Of a stretch of 64,000 nt of DNA, positions 52,476-60,937 are shown piece after piece (the first letter of the stretch is position 1; every line of letters starts with the position of its first letter). The position numbers and the translations under genes are program-made. The DNA comes from Aminipila sp032051575 (lineage in GTDB: Bacteria; Bacillota; Clostridia; Peptostreptococcales; Anaerovoracaceae). The stretch is from the NCBI RefSeq assembly GCF_032051575.1, contig NZ_DAMBYD010000006.1, positions 260,938-324,937 on the forward strand. The letters run 5' to 3'. Below the pieces are notes generated by a model. It worked only from the letters and a program-made list of their open reading frames with translations. It had not been told where the DNA came from and searched no databases.

Positions 52476-53636
52476 TTGATACAAGTTAGAGAGCTTTTGA
52501 AAATGCCTTTATTTCAAAACTTTAAATTAATAGCCGGCGAAAATGGATTAGAACAGCAATTAAGTAATGTTGTAATTCTTGAATATGAAAGTGTAAATAA
52601 TTCTTATCATGTATTCAATCAGGGAGATTTTATATTAACCTCTTTATTTTTTGCAGTAAATGACCCTGACTCTATTGTAACTGCTCTGCGTAATGTTATT
52701 AACAGAAACATTGCAGGTATTGCAATTAAAACCGTTTTCTTTGATGATATTCCCGAGGAAATAAAGCAATATGCATTGGAGAAAAAAGTACCTATCTTTA
52801 CATTTAGCGAAGTTTATATGGAAGATTTAATTTTATGTGTTAATAACTTTCTTAAATTAAAGCAGCAGTTTTTAGTAAATGAAAACAATATCAATAAACT
52901 GGTTAATACAACCAGTTCACCTGACATCGTTCAGAATATAGTTAAACAAATTAATCCATTATTTTTTTCAAATGTTACAGCTGCATTTATTACTCCAAAA
53001 GATGAAGCATCTAATATTGAATTTACTTCTTATTTTTATGAGCTTTTTTATAAAAACTATACTTCAGCTATTTCAACCCATTATTCATTTATAAAATATA
53101 GGTCAGGAATGCTTATCATTCACACATCACCTTCTTCATTACAAGTTGATGCGTCTGTTTTTAATACGCTTTTACAATCTATCAAGTTGAATTCAGAACT
53201 ATTTTATATAGGTATAAGTGATCAAAAAAATTCATACAGTGATTTTCATATTGCAATCAAAATGTCTATCTGGGCAAATCAAGTTGGCCAGATGAACCAC
53301 TCCGATATTACGTATTATAAAAATATCGGTATATATAAATGGATTACACCTCTATTTAATGAATGTACTATTGAAAATGATTATAAAAAATTAATTTATA
53401 AGATAAATGAATATGATAAAAATTTTAAGTCGAATTTATGGAATACGCTAATTGTTTTTATCCAAAATAATGGAGAATATTCCAAAACCGCTAAAGACCT
53501 TTATCAGCATCCAAATACCATTAGATACCGCATAAAGAAAATTCAGGAGATAGCAGATTTAGATGGTGATGATTTCTATGTACAGCTCTATATTTGTGTT
53601 AAACTTTATCTTCTTTCAACTAAATCAACTATATGA
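52476..53636 (+). CDS. PucR-family transcriptional regulator
   Basis: 386 aa. The N-terminal PucR sensor has VRELLKMPLFQNFKLIAGENGLEQQLSNVVILEYE; the C-terminal HTH_30 is NTLIVFIQNNGEYSKTAKDLYQHPNTIRYRIKKIQEI. TTG at 52476 is chosen because GAGGT lies seven bases upstream and PucR proteins start here; an ATG ten codons earlier has no site. Divergent from arcA and convergent with the antiporter, so it is a likely regulator of arginine use. Confidence 0.88.
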   Translation: MIQVRELLKMPLFQNFKLIAGENGLEQQLSNVVILEYESVNNSYHVFNQGDFILTSLFFAVNDPDSIVTALRNVINRNIAGIAIKTVFFDDIPEEIKQYALEKKVPIFTFSEVYMEDLILCVNNFLKLKQQFLVNENNINKLVNTTSSPDIVQNIVKQINPLFFSNVTAAFITPKDEASNIEFTSYFYELFYKNYTSAISTHYSFIKYRSGMLIIHTSPSSLQVDASVFNTLLQSIKLNSELFYIGISDQKNSYSDFHIAIKMSIWANQVGQMNHSDITYYKNIGIYKWITPLFNECTIENDYKKLIYKINEYDKNFKSNLWNTLIVFIQNNGEYSKTAKDLYQHPNTIRYRIKKIQEIADLDGDDFYVQLYICVKLYLLSTKSTI

Positions 53637-53660
53637 TGTCAAATTTATTTAACTAAACAA

Positions 53661-53699
53661 AAAACTATAGGAATGTAATCACATTCCTATAGTTTTTTA
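53661..53699. terminator. Bidirectional terminator, PucR gene / arginine antiporter
   Basis: Stem AAAACTATAGGAATGT / ACATTCCTATAGTTTT, loop AATC, T-runs on both strands. Confidence 0.9.
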
Positions 53700-53723
53700 T
53701 TTGCTGTTATATTAAGGATCATA

Positions 53724-55133
53724 CTACATAGCAATTTGACCCGTAACAAGTAAATAGATTGAGAATACTGCACCTAAAACAATGAAACCTGCCACAATAA
53801 GATCTTTTTTACTGAATACCTTCTCGCAGCCTATTTCTTTTCTAGCCTTGGCATAAAAATACATACCAAGAATATAAACAGTGAAACACAATAAGAAGTA
53901 CTTCCATCCAGAAGCATAAATTGCCCAGGCAAAGAATATAACGCCCAGAACTCCAATAATTAGCTGTACTGTTTCACGTCTTTGATAAGAGAATTTCACC
54001 TGATACATAGTTACCATAATCCATGTTACAAAGATTGCTGCTGTACATAGTGAATAAGCAAAATTATATGCCTTTTCTGTGAAAAGTAAAGTAAAAATAA
54101 ATAATTGCGTTAAAATTGTCATAAATACTAAAGAATAGGTTGGTGAATTCGCACTATTAACTTCTCCAAATTTTTTAGGTAGAAGATTCTGTTTTGCCAT
54201 CAGTAAAGTTGTTTCAGCTGGCAGCATGGTCCATGAAAGCCAACATCCAAATATGGATATTATTAATCCAAGGTTAATCATTACTGCGCCCCAAGGTCCT
54301 ACGATTTCTTTTAAGATATATGCCATGGAAGGTTGTCCAAATTGAACAATTGTAGCTCTATCCATTAGTCCATATGGTAAAAGTGAAACTAAAATATAAA
54401 TAATTAATAATCCTATTAGTCCTAAAACTGTTGATTTTGCTGCGACTGACTTAGTCTTTGCACGGTCTGCCATCATAGCAGCACCCTCTATACCAACAAA
54501 CACCCACATTAATACCATCATACTATTCTGTATCTGGCTGAAAACACTTTTAGCCTCAAAATTGCCTGACATTGTTCCCCAAAAATTTGCTGTAAATACA
54601 TCTGCTTTAAAAGATATGATTGCGATTACTGCAAATACGAATAACGGAACTAATTTACACACTGTAATAATGATATTCACTATTGCTGCACTTTCAATTC
54701 CTCTGTTCACAATAAAACACATAAACCATAAAATTACACTTGCAATAGCAATTGATAAAATATTCTGCCCGCCTTCAAGTGCAGGAACAAAGTATCCAAC
54801 AGCGCTCATCATCATTGTTGCAAATGCAACATTTCCAAGCCATGCAGAAAGCCAATAGCCCCATCCACTTATAAATCCTCCAAATGGTCCGAATCCCGCT
54901 TCAGCATAACTAAATACACCACTTAACTCCGGTCTCTTTGCAATTAGGTTTGTGAATGAAAGGCATAGCATCAAAACTCCTAGTCCTACAATTAACCATG
55001 CAATAATTGCTGCTCCTGGGCTGGAACTCTCTGCCATATCAGTAGAAATACCAAAGATTCCGCTTCCTATAGATGAGCTGACAACCATGGCAACTAATGC
55101 CACAACACCTAATTTTTTCGAATTATCTGACAT
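53724..55133 (-). CDS. APC antiporter, arginine/ornithine type
   Basis: 469 aa with about twelve helices. APC basic amino-acid/polyamine antiporter: LGVVALVAMVVSSSIGSGIFGISTDMAESSSPGAAIIAWLIVGLGVL holds the GSGIF substrate motif, and MVLMWVFVGIEGAAMMADRAK is the unwound-helix-6 motif. Next to the arginine deiminase genes it would exchange arginine for ornithine (an ArcD role), though this is inferred from location. GAGAGG precedes the ATG. Confidence 0.85.
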   Translation of the reverse strand: MSDNSKKLGVVALVAMVVSSSIGSGIFGISTDMAESSSPGAAIIAWLIVGLGVLMLCLSFTNLIAKRPELSGVFSYAEAGFGPFGGFISGWGYWLSAWLGNVAFATMMMSAVGYFVPALEGGQNILSIAIASVILWFMCFIVNRGIESAAIVNIIITVCKLVPLFVFAVIAIISFKADVFTANFWGTMSGNFEAKSVFSQIQNSMMVLMWVFVGIEGAAMMADRAKTKSVAAKSTVLGLIGLLIIYILVSLLPYGLMDRATIVQFGQPSMAYILKEIVGPWGAVMINLGLIISIFGCWLSWTMLPAETTLLMAKQNLLPKKFGEVNSANSPTYSLVFMTILTQLFIFTLLFTEKAYNFAYSLCTAAIFVTWIMVTMYQVKFSYQRRETVQLIIGVLGVIFFAWAIYASGWKYFLLCFTVYILGMYFYAKARKEIGCEKVFSKKDLIVAGFIVLGAVFSIYLLVTGQIAM

Positions 55134-55286
55134 AATAACACCGTCCTCTCTTTTTTTGTTTTTATCTCAATAGTTTCGTTATTACTCTGATATTATATTG
55201 AATATGAAATTTTTTTGACTTCCTATTAATTAGGTTTTTTTTGTATTTTTTTGTCATATTTTCACGTATAATATTATAAGGAATTA

Positions 55287-55325
55287 TAAAAAAGAAGGCC
55301 TCCTATATAAATGAAGCCTTCTTTT
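55287..55325 (-). terminator. Terminator after hom
   Basis: Minus-strand stem AAAAGAAGGC / GCCTTCTTTT followed by TTATAATT. Confidence 0.8.
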
Positions 55326-55345
55326 AATCATTATTTCTTATTATT

Positions 55346-56380
55346 TTATACAAGATTTCTTACGATTCTAAGCACATCGCTAAATATACCATATCCCGTC
55401 TGAACCAACTCTGGATCATGCTCAATGATAGTGAGTTTACCCATCAAATCCGTAGTAATTTGAACTACAGAAGAAGTCCCATCAATAACGGACATCAAAC
55501 TTCCCTGCTCTACTAAAGTAGGCTTTACAGAAGCAACTACTTGCCCATTTTCTAATGTACCTTTACAAAGTAATTTTATGATTTTGCCTTGTTCATTGGC
55601 TTTTTCTATGTCTTCTATGGTTATATTTTCTATTCCTGTTCTGTCAACATCCCTTGGGGTAATACCAGCTTCCATAAGTACATTTAACAGTGCTGTGACT
55701 TTCGCCGCAGCATCCCACCCCTCTATATCCATAGAAGGGTCCGCCTCTACAAATCCTATTTTCTTTCCTTCAGCTATAACCGCGTCATAAGCCTTGCCTT
55801 TTGCCAGCTCCTCCAAAACGTAATTAGTGGTTGTATTTAGAATGCCATTTATCTCTGTAACCTTGCAAAATTTTAGCGTTTCATCTTTTAAGTTGAATAT
55901 AGGCGTTCCATCCATAACAGTAGTTTCATAATAAAACTGAACATCCATCTTATCTGCCAATTTTTTTAAGTCATTATAATACCATGCAATAGGGCCTTTG
56001 TTGGCTGTAACTGCATGTTTGCCTCTTCCCATAGCCTTTCTCAGATGATCAGTAGCAGGCTGACCTGTAAATATATCCAAGGGAGTCATTTCAACTATAA
56101 CATCATATTCTCCGTTCTCAACTAATTCCATAGAAGTCATTTGACTATAGTCACTACCCGCCTTATTAAAATGTCCCTGGCCTTCAAGCTCACACCATGC
56201 CTTTTTTAAATCAATTCCGTCTGCGTTATATAAATTCCCTCTAGAACCTGTCGTTATGCCTGTTACAATAATGTTATAACCAAAGCTATCCATTATTTCC
56301 TGTTTTTTATCTTCTAAGATTTTTGCAAAAGCTCTTCCAGCATTACCAAAACCTAAAAGTCCCAATTTTAATGTCTTCAT
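55346..56380 (-). CDS. hom: Homoserine dehydrogenase (no ACT domain)
   Basis: 344 aa. NAD(P)-dependent interconversion of aspartate semialdehyde and homoserine. GLLGFGNAGRAFAKIL is the nucleotide loop; AVTANKGPIAW holds the catalytic Lys; YYETTVMDGTPIF and GILNTTTNYVLEELAKG are substrate blocks. It lacks the C-terminal ACT domain of the usual ~430-aa biosynthetic form, so it should not be feedback-inhibited by threonine through that domain. Last in the rarD-ykvI-nitrilase-hom operon, with no thrB/thrC nearby, which may point to a catabolic role. Confidence 0.88.
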   Translation of the reverse strand: MKTLKLGLLGFGNAGRAFAKILEDKKQEIMDSFGYNIIVTGITTGSRGNLYNADGIDLKKAWCELEGQGHFNKAGSDYSQMTSMELVENGEYDVIVEMTPLDIFTGQPATDHLRKAMGRGKHAVTANKGPIAWYYNDLKKLADKMDVQFYYETTVMDGTPIFNLKDETLKFCKVTEINGILNTTTNYVLEELAKGKAYDAVIAEGKKIGFVEADPSMDIEGWDAAAKVTALLNVLMEAGITPRDVDRTGIENITIEDIEKANEQGKIIKLLCKGTLENGQVVASVKPTLVEQGSLMSVIDGTSSVVQITTDLMGKLTIIEHDPELVQTGYGIFSDVLRIVRNLV

Positions 56381-56401
56381 TTTCTACCTCATACATTCTG
56401 A

Positions 56402-57283
56402 CTACAATAATTCCTTATACATTTCTATATATTTATCTGGCCTGAAATCAGTAGTTCCAATTTTAGGATTAATATTAAACTGCATTCTTCTGGCTAATGA
56501 CAAATCGATTTCCACATTACATATGGTATAATCTGCTGCCTTCTCATCGGCAAAACTACATCCTGCATAATAGCATAATTCACCAGATTTCTCCGTAGGA
56601 CCTAAAACCTGTGAACCGCCATAGAAAGTACTAGATAAGTCCTGACCTACCAAATTAGCTGTGGCTATATATACCCCATTTATAAGCACATAGGCTTCTA
56701 AAGTCCTTGGACCCACCAAAGGTCCGTGTTCATAAGCATATGCCGTACTGTTCAAAATAAGTCTGCACCCTTTTGCCGCATAATACCGTACCATTTCCGG
56801 AAATGTATAAATATCATAACAAATGGCATTTCCAATAGGCCCCCATGGTGTCTCAAATATAAATGGTTTGTCTCCCCTTGTTGCCCATCTTGGCTCAGGA
56901 GGTGGTAAATGCATCTTCCGATATGAACCAATTAAACCTTCTGGCCCAAATACAGCCTGTGCATTATATATAATAGAAGAATCTTTTTCATCCTGTTCAG
57001 GCATTCCTATTACAGCATAAATTTCCAGTTCTTTAATTAGTTTCTCTAGTTCTAAAGAGCTTACCCCTGGAATAGTTTCTGCTAATTTTGACTGCATTTT
57101 TTCGGGTTTTAAAGTTTCTTTAACATCATCATACCCTGTTAATGCCATCTCTGGAAATAAGACTAACTCTGCTCCCATTCCAGCAGCTTCAATAAGATTA
57201 TCTTTAATTTTATCCAGATTTTCCTCTTTATTGCCCCAAGATGTCTTAAAGTTAACTGTGGCAATATTAATTTTATCGATCAT
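56402..57283 (-). CDS. Carbon-nitrogen hydrolase (nitrilase superfamily)
   Basis: 293 aa. Catalytic triad E45 (FPEMALTGY), K123 (YRKMHLPPPE) and C155 (GNAICYDIYTFPE). It hydrolyses an amide, carbamoyl or nitrile bond; the LPPPEPRW loop and the overall form suggest an amidase or carbamoylase rather than a true nitrilase. It overlaps ykvI by 11 bases and is 21 bases before hom. The substrate is unknown. Confidence 0.9.
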   Translation of the reverse strand: MIDKINIATVNFKTSWGNKEENLDKIKDNLIEAAGMGAELVLFPEMALTGYDDVKETLKPEKMQSKLAETIPGVSSLELEKLIKELEIYAVIGMPEQDEKDSSIIYNAQAVFGPEGLIGSYRKMHLPPPEPRWATRGDKPFIFETPWGPIGNAICYDIYTFPEMVRYYAAKGCRLILNSTAYAYEHGPLVGPRTLEAYVLINGVYIATANLVGQDLSSTFYGGSQVLGPTEKSGELCYYAGCSFADEKAADYTICNVEIDLSLARRMQFNINPKIGTTDFRPDKYIEMYKELL

Positions 57284-58388
57284 TTACTATCGCTTCCTCT
57301 TCTACATTCTTATCAGACTCGATTTTCAATTTATTTTTTTCATCTTTCATTACTTTAAAGAAGTTTATAATGACCATGGTGATTATAGCAAATCCCATGA
57401 ACCCTTCTATAGGGAACATAATTGAAATGATATTTGTGAAACCTACCAGCCCACAAAGAAATCCTATCCATGCAATAATAACAATCTTTAATTTCCTATG
57501 ATTTTGAAATTTCATTTTTGTAGTAAACCCATAATAATTACTGGTTGCAGATGCATAAATGGCAAAAAGCAATACACATGTATACACTATATTTACACTC
57601 TTTGAAATTTTAGCAGAGTACCCAAGCATTGGCATATCCATTGCCTGAGAAAATCCCATATCAGTAAACATGGCGGTCCCAAGAACAAATGCCAGTAATC
57701 CTAAAAATACTGCACCAAGTGCGGTCCCAAGGAAAGCATGTTTATCACTTTTTGCATTGACTGAAGCGGTAGCCACAATTGGCACTAATGCTAAAACATT
57801 ATAAGATATGTACTGCATAGCTGATAAAAACCAATTGGGTGTTAACGGACTTACGGTGATTTCCGCCTGCTCCTTTGACTGTGGTAAATCCATAAAAATT
57901 ACCATTAAACATACGGATACAACAACTACTACAAGAATAGGCATCATAAATCTAAAGACTCTTGAAACTCTTTCAAATCCACCGATTACAGTTAATATTA
58001 CAAGACATATTATAACTACTCCGCCTAGAACCCTGCTTTGCCCAAACTGCTGATAAAATAAAGCGCCTCCCGCAGAAGACATGGTAATCAAAACAGTAAA
58101 AAGCATCAATGCCATAAAATACCCTACAAAATCTACTAATTTAGCATTACCGCCTGGAACAATTACTTTACCCATATCATTAGTCCCAAGAGTTCTTGCA
58201 ATTTTACTAGTCATGACACCAATCACCATAAACATCACGCCAATTACAAATATCCCTATATATCCTTTATCTCCAAATACACAGAAAAACTGCCAGATTT
58301 CTCTTCCAGATGCAAAACCAGCCCCCATAATAGTCCCAACATACATTAAAGCAACACTTAAAATTCCAAGTTTATGACTCTCTTCCAT
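57273..58388 (-). CDS. YkvI-family membrane transporter
   Basis: 371 aa, about ten helices. YkvI-like proteins are distant APC-type relatives. MYVGTIMGAGFASGREIWQFFCVFGDKG is the family N-terminus. The cytoplasmic tail is charged (MKDEKNKLKIESDKNVEEE). It overlaps rarD upstream by 17 bases and the nitrilase gene by 11, so it is tightly coupled and presumably imports the substrate of the operon. Confidence 0.85.
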   Translation of the reverse strand: MEESHKLGILSVALMYVGTIMGAGFASGREIWQFFCVFGDKGYIGIFVIGVMFMVIGVMTSKIARTLGTNDMGKVIVPGGNAKLVDFVGYFMALMLFTVLITMSSAGGALFYQQFGQSRVLGGVVIICLVILTVIGGFERVSRVFRFMMPILVVVVVSVCLMVIFMDLPQSKEQAEITVSPLTPNWFLSAMQYISYNVLALVPIVATASVNAKSDKHAFLGTALGAVFLGLLAFVLGTAMFTDMGFSQAMDMPMLGYSAKISKSVNIVYTCVLLFAIYASATSNYYGFTTKMKFQNHRKLKIVIIAWIGFLCGLVGFTNIISIMFPIEGFMGFAIITMVIINFFKVMKDEKNKLKIESDKNVEEEAIVNDR

Positions 58389-59277
58389 TTTTTGACTCCT
58401 TTATTTCACCATAAGTAAAGTAAGCAAGGCCAATCCAAATTATTATAAATGCTAGAAATTGTATACTATCGAAGGGCTCTTTAAATATAAAAATACCTAT
58501 TATAAGAGCAATCGATGGTGATATGTATTCTGTAATGCCTAAAGACACCATTGAAATCCTATTAGCAGCCATTGCGAAAAGGGCCAGGGGCGTTGCAGTC
58601 AAAAGACCTACAAATGCCAATAACCCAATTTGATAAGGTTCTGCAACACTAAATGCACCTTTGCCGTTAACCTCAAAGTATATAATAAGTGCTAATGCAA
58701 AGGGTGTTAAAAATACCGTTTCATAAAATAAAGTTATTAATGCTTCCATCTGATACTTTTTCTTTATTGCAGCATAGGTCGCAAATGTTAGTGCCAAGCT
58801 CAATGCAATAATAGGAACCTCTTTAAAGTGAATAAGAATAACGACAACACCTGCCAAAGCAAATGCTAAAGCTGCAAGCTTATATTTATTTAGTTTTTCT
58901 TTAAACAGTACTACCCCAAATATACAAACCATTAAAGGCTCAATGTAATATCCAATACAAGTTTGTATAACATAATTTGCATTGACCGCCCATATGTATA
59001 TACTCCAATTTGAAGTAATTAGAATTCCAGCTATGATAAATGTAGGCAAAAGGCCCTTCTGCTTCATTGGCGCAAAAAGCTTTTCTCTGCCGTACAATTT
59101 ATATGCTACAACAAAAGTTGTGACTCCTACTAAAAATATTCGGTAAAAAATGATTACCATGGAATCTATAGGTCTAAGAGCCTGCCAGTAAATAGGAAGA
59201 AATCCCCACAATACTGCACATCCCAAGGCACAACTCATACCAATATTATAGTTTTTCTTTTCTAATGTTTTTTCCAT
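58372..59277 (-). CDS. rarD: RarD-like EamA transporter
   Basis: 301 aa, ten helices in two EamA repeats. RarD motifs: LGCAVLWGFLPIYWQALRPIDSMVIIFYRIF and ITSNWSIYIWAVNANYVIQTCIGYYIEPL, VSLGITEYISPSIALIIGIFIFKEPF. Members export or move metabolites; the substrate is unknown. Start taken as ATG at 59277, with AAAGGA upstream. First in the operon with ykvI, nitrilase and hom. Confidence 0.88.
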   Translation of the reverse strand: MEKTLEKKNYNIGMSCALGCAVLWGFLPIYWQALRPIDSMVIIFYRIFLVGVTTFVVAYKLYGREKLFAPMKQKGLLPTFIIAGILITSNWSIYIWAVNANYVIQTCIGYYIEPLMVCIFGVVLFKEKLNKYKLAALAFALAGVVVILIHFKEVPIIALSLALTFATYAAIKKKYQMEALITLFYETVFLTPFALALIIYFEVNGKGAFSVAEPYQIGLLAFVGLLTATPLALFAMAANRISMVSLGITEYISPSIALIIGIFIFKEPFDSIQFLAFIIIWIGLAYFTYGEIKESKNGRES

Positions 59278-59299
59278 TACTACCACATTCCTTTTACTT

Positions 59300-59316
59300 G
59301 TGAATACAATATTCAC
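59300..59316. promoter_or_regulatory. Palindrome in rarD / NhaC intergenic region
   Basis: GTGAATA-CAA-TATTCAC, a perfect 17-base inverted repeat, 23 bases upstream of the rarD start. It lies between two divergent genes and overlaps the likely rarD transcription start, so it may be an operator. Confidence 0.45.
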
Positions 59317-59439
59317 GATGGATATATTCTATCATCTATAACTAAATTTTACAATTGTACTTTTTGTGATATATAAGTTGTAAATCTCTATTATTGTTAT
59401 ATAATTAAATTGATTTCAGCTAAAAAGGAGATGCTTATA

Positions 59440-60750
59440 GTGCCATTGTTATTTGCATTTATAACATTTATAATAATCATGATTTTTTGTCTTGCTACGG
59501 GTTATTCCATTTTAATTGCCATGTTAGCGGGGCTTATTGCCTTTACCATCGCAGGCCGCCTAAATGGCTTTTTTTATGAGAATTTAAAAGAAATGGCTTT
59601 AAAGGGTATAAAAGAATCTTTCATAGTACTTGAAATCATGTTTCTAATTGGATTTCTAACTGCTGTATGGCGTTCTTCTGGTACCATTACATTCTTCGTA
59701 TATTATGGCGTCAGTATTATCACCCCAGGATTATTTATATTAATTTCATTCCTTCTCTGCTGTATTCTTTCTTACATATTAGGAACATCTTTTGGGGTTG
59801 CAGGAACTTTAGGAGTAATCTTAATGGTTCTTGCCCGAAGCGGAAATGTCAACGAAGCTATTACCGCTGGAGCTATTATTTCTGGTATATATTTTGGTGA
59901 CAGAGGATCCCCAGTTTCCTCAAGCGCAATTCTAATAGCATCCATAACTAAAACTAACATTTATGATAATGTTAAACTAATGTTTAAAACAGCTGGTATC
60001 CCTCTAGTACTAGTAACTATCGTATATGCTGTTTTATCTGTATTAAATCCACTTAAAACTGTGGATACAAATATATCGGAGGCCCTCCAGACAGATTTTA
60101 ATTTAAGCTTATGGGCCATTCTCCCCGCCGTTTTTATGCTGATACTGCCCTTATTGAAAATAAACATCGTCTGGGTATTTATAACAAGTATTTTTAGTGG
60201 CTTTTTAATTACCATAACACTTCAGGATATGAGCGTTTTGGATACTCTGAAGTGTTGTATTATAGGTTATCACTCCCAAAATGACAATCTTGCATTTATA
60301 TTAAATGGAGGTGGTGCAGTTTCTATGCTTTCGGTCTGTGGCGTAGTATTACTTTCCTCCGCCTATTCAGGAATATTTAAAGGTACAAATATGCTTAATG
60401 TGATCCAAGATAGTCTTACCTTATTAATAAGTAAGATTGGTCTATTTGGCTCCATGTTAATTTGTTCTACACTAGTTACCTGTGTTTTCTGTAATCAGAC
60501 TATAGCCTCTATGATGAGTCGTGATTTACTTGAGAAACCTTATGAAATTGCTGGGGGAAGCCCTTCTGAATTAGCTATAGATATAGAGAACTCATCCATT
60601 GTGCTTTGCGGCTTAATTCCCTGGGCTATTTCTTGCTCTGTCCCACTCCAAATGTTAGGCGTAGGCTATCAAGCATTGCCTTTTGCTTTTTTATTATATA
60701 TAATCCCATTTTATTATATATTTACAAAGAAGTTATTTTTTTTTAATTAA
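59440..60750 (+). CDS. Na+/H+ antiporter, NhaC family
   Basis: 436 aa, about twelve helices. NhaC-type: LGTSFGVAGTLGVILMVLARSGNVNEAITAGAIISGIYFGDRGSPVSSSA is the family block with the acidic residues of the ion site; a helix-loop motif CVFCNQTIASMMSR lies near the C-terminus. Relatives also move organic acids (malate/lactate). The start is GTG at 59440, nine bases after GGAG; the ATG adjoining the site has no spacing. The gene before it is the divergent rarD operon. Confidence 0.88.
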   Translation: MPLLFAFITFIIIMIFCLATGYSILIAMLAGLIAFTIAGRLNGFFYENLKEMALKGIKESFIVLEIMFLIGFLTAVWRSSGTITFFVYYGVSIITPGLFILISFLLCCILSYILGTSFGVAGTLGVILMVLARSGNVNEAITAGAIISGIYFGDRGSPVSSSAILIASITKTNIYDNVKLMFKTAGIPLVLVTIVYAVLSVLNPLKTVDTNISEALQTDFNLSLWAILPAVFMLILPLLKINIVWVFITSIFSGFLITITLQDMSVLDTLKCCIIGYHSQNDNLAFILNGGGAVSMLSVCGVVLLSSAYSGIFKGTNMLNVIQDSLTLLISKIGLFGSMLICSTLVTCVFCNQTIASMMSRDLLEKPYEIAGGSPSELAIDIENSSIVLCGLIPWAISCSVPLQMLGVGYQALPFAFLLYIIPFYYIFTKKLFFFN

Positions 60751-60892
60751 AGAACTTCTCAGTTTATGCTTCAGTAAATAATTAGCAAACTATTTTATTT
60801 AAATAATTGATTGCGAAATAAAGAAAGATAGGTTATTATTTTTGTACTGATAAAAATGCATGAAAGCTAGAGGTTGAAAAAGAAAGGAGCGT

Positions 60893-60937
60893 ATGATGTA
60901 TTTATTACGAAATACACTGTACAAATATTTATGGTAA
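60893..60937 (+). CDS. 14-codon leader ORF overlapping the sigma-54 activator start
   Basis: AAAGGAG lies five bases before ATG-ATG. This frame encodes MMYLLRNTLYKYLW and stops at TAA, overlapping the ATG of the next gene (ATGGTAA). Such an overlap suits translational coupling. It is short and could be chance. Confidence 0.4.
   Translation: MMYLLRNTLYKYLW

Noticed and set aside
59300..59316. ArgR/AhrC box
   Set aside because: TGAAT and ATTCA are separated by five bases rather than four, and the adjacent genes are not arginine genes, so no ArgR call was made.
60729..60765. Hairpin AGAAGTT/AACTTCT after the NhaC gene as a terminator
   Set aside because: Only seven base pairs around an A/T loop, and no U-tract follows the 3' arm.
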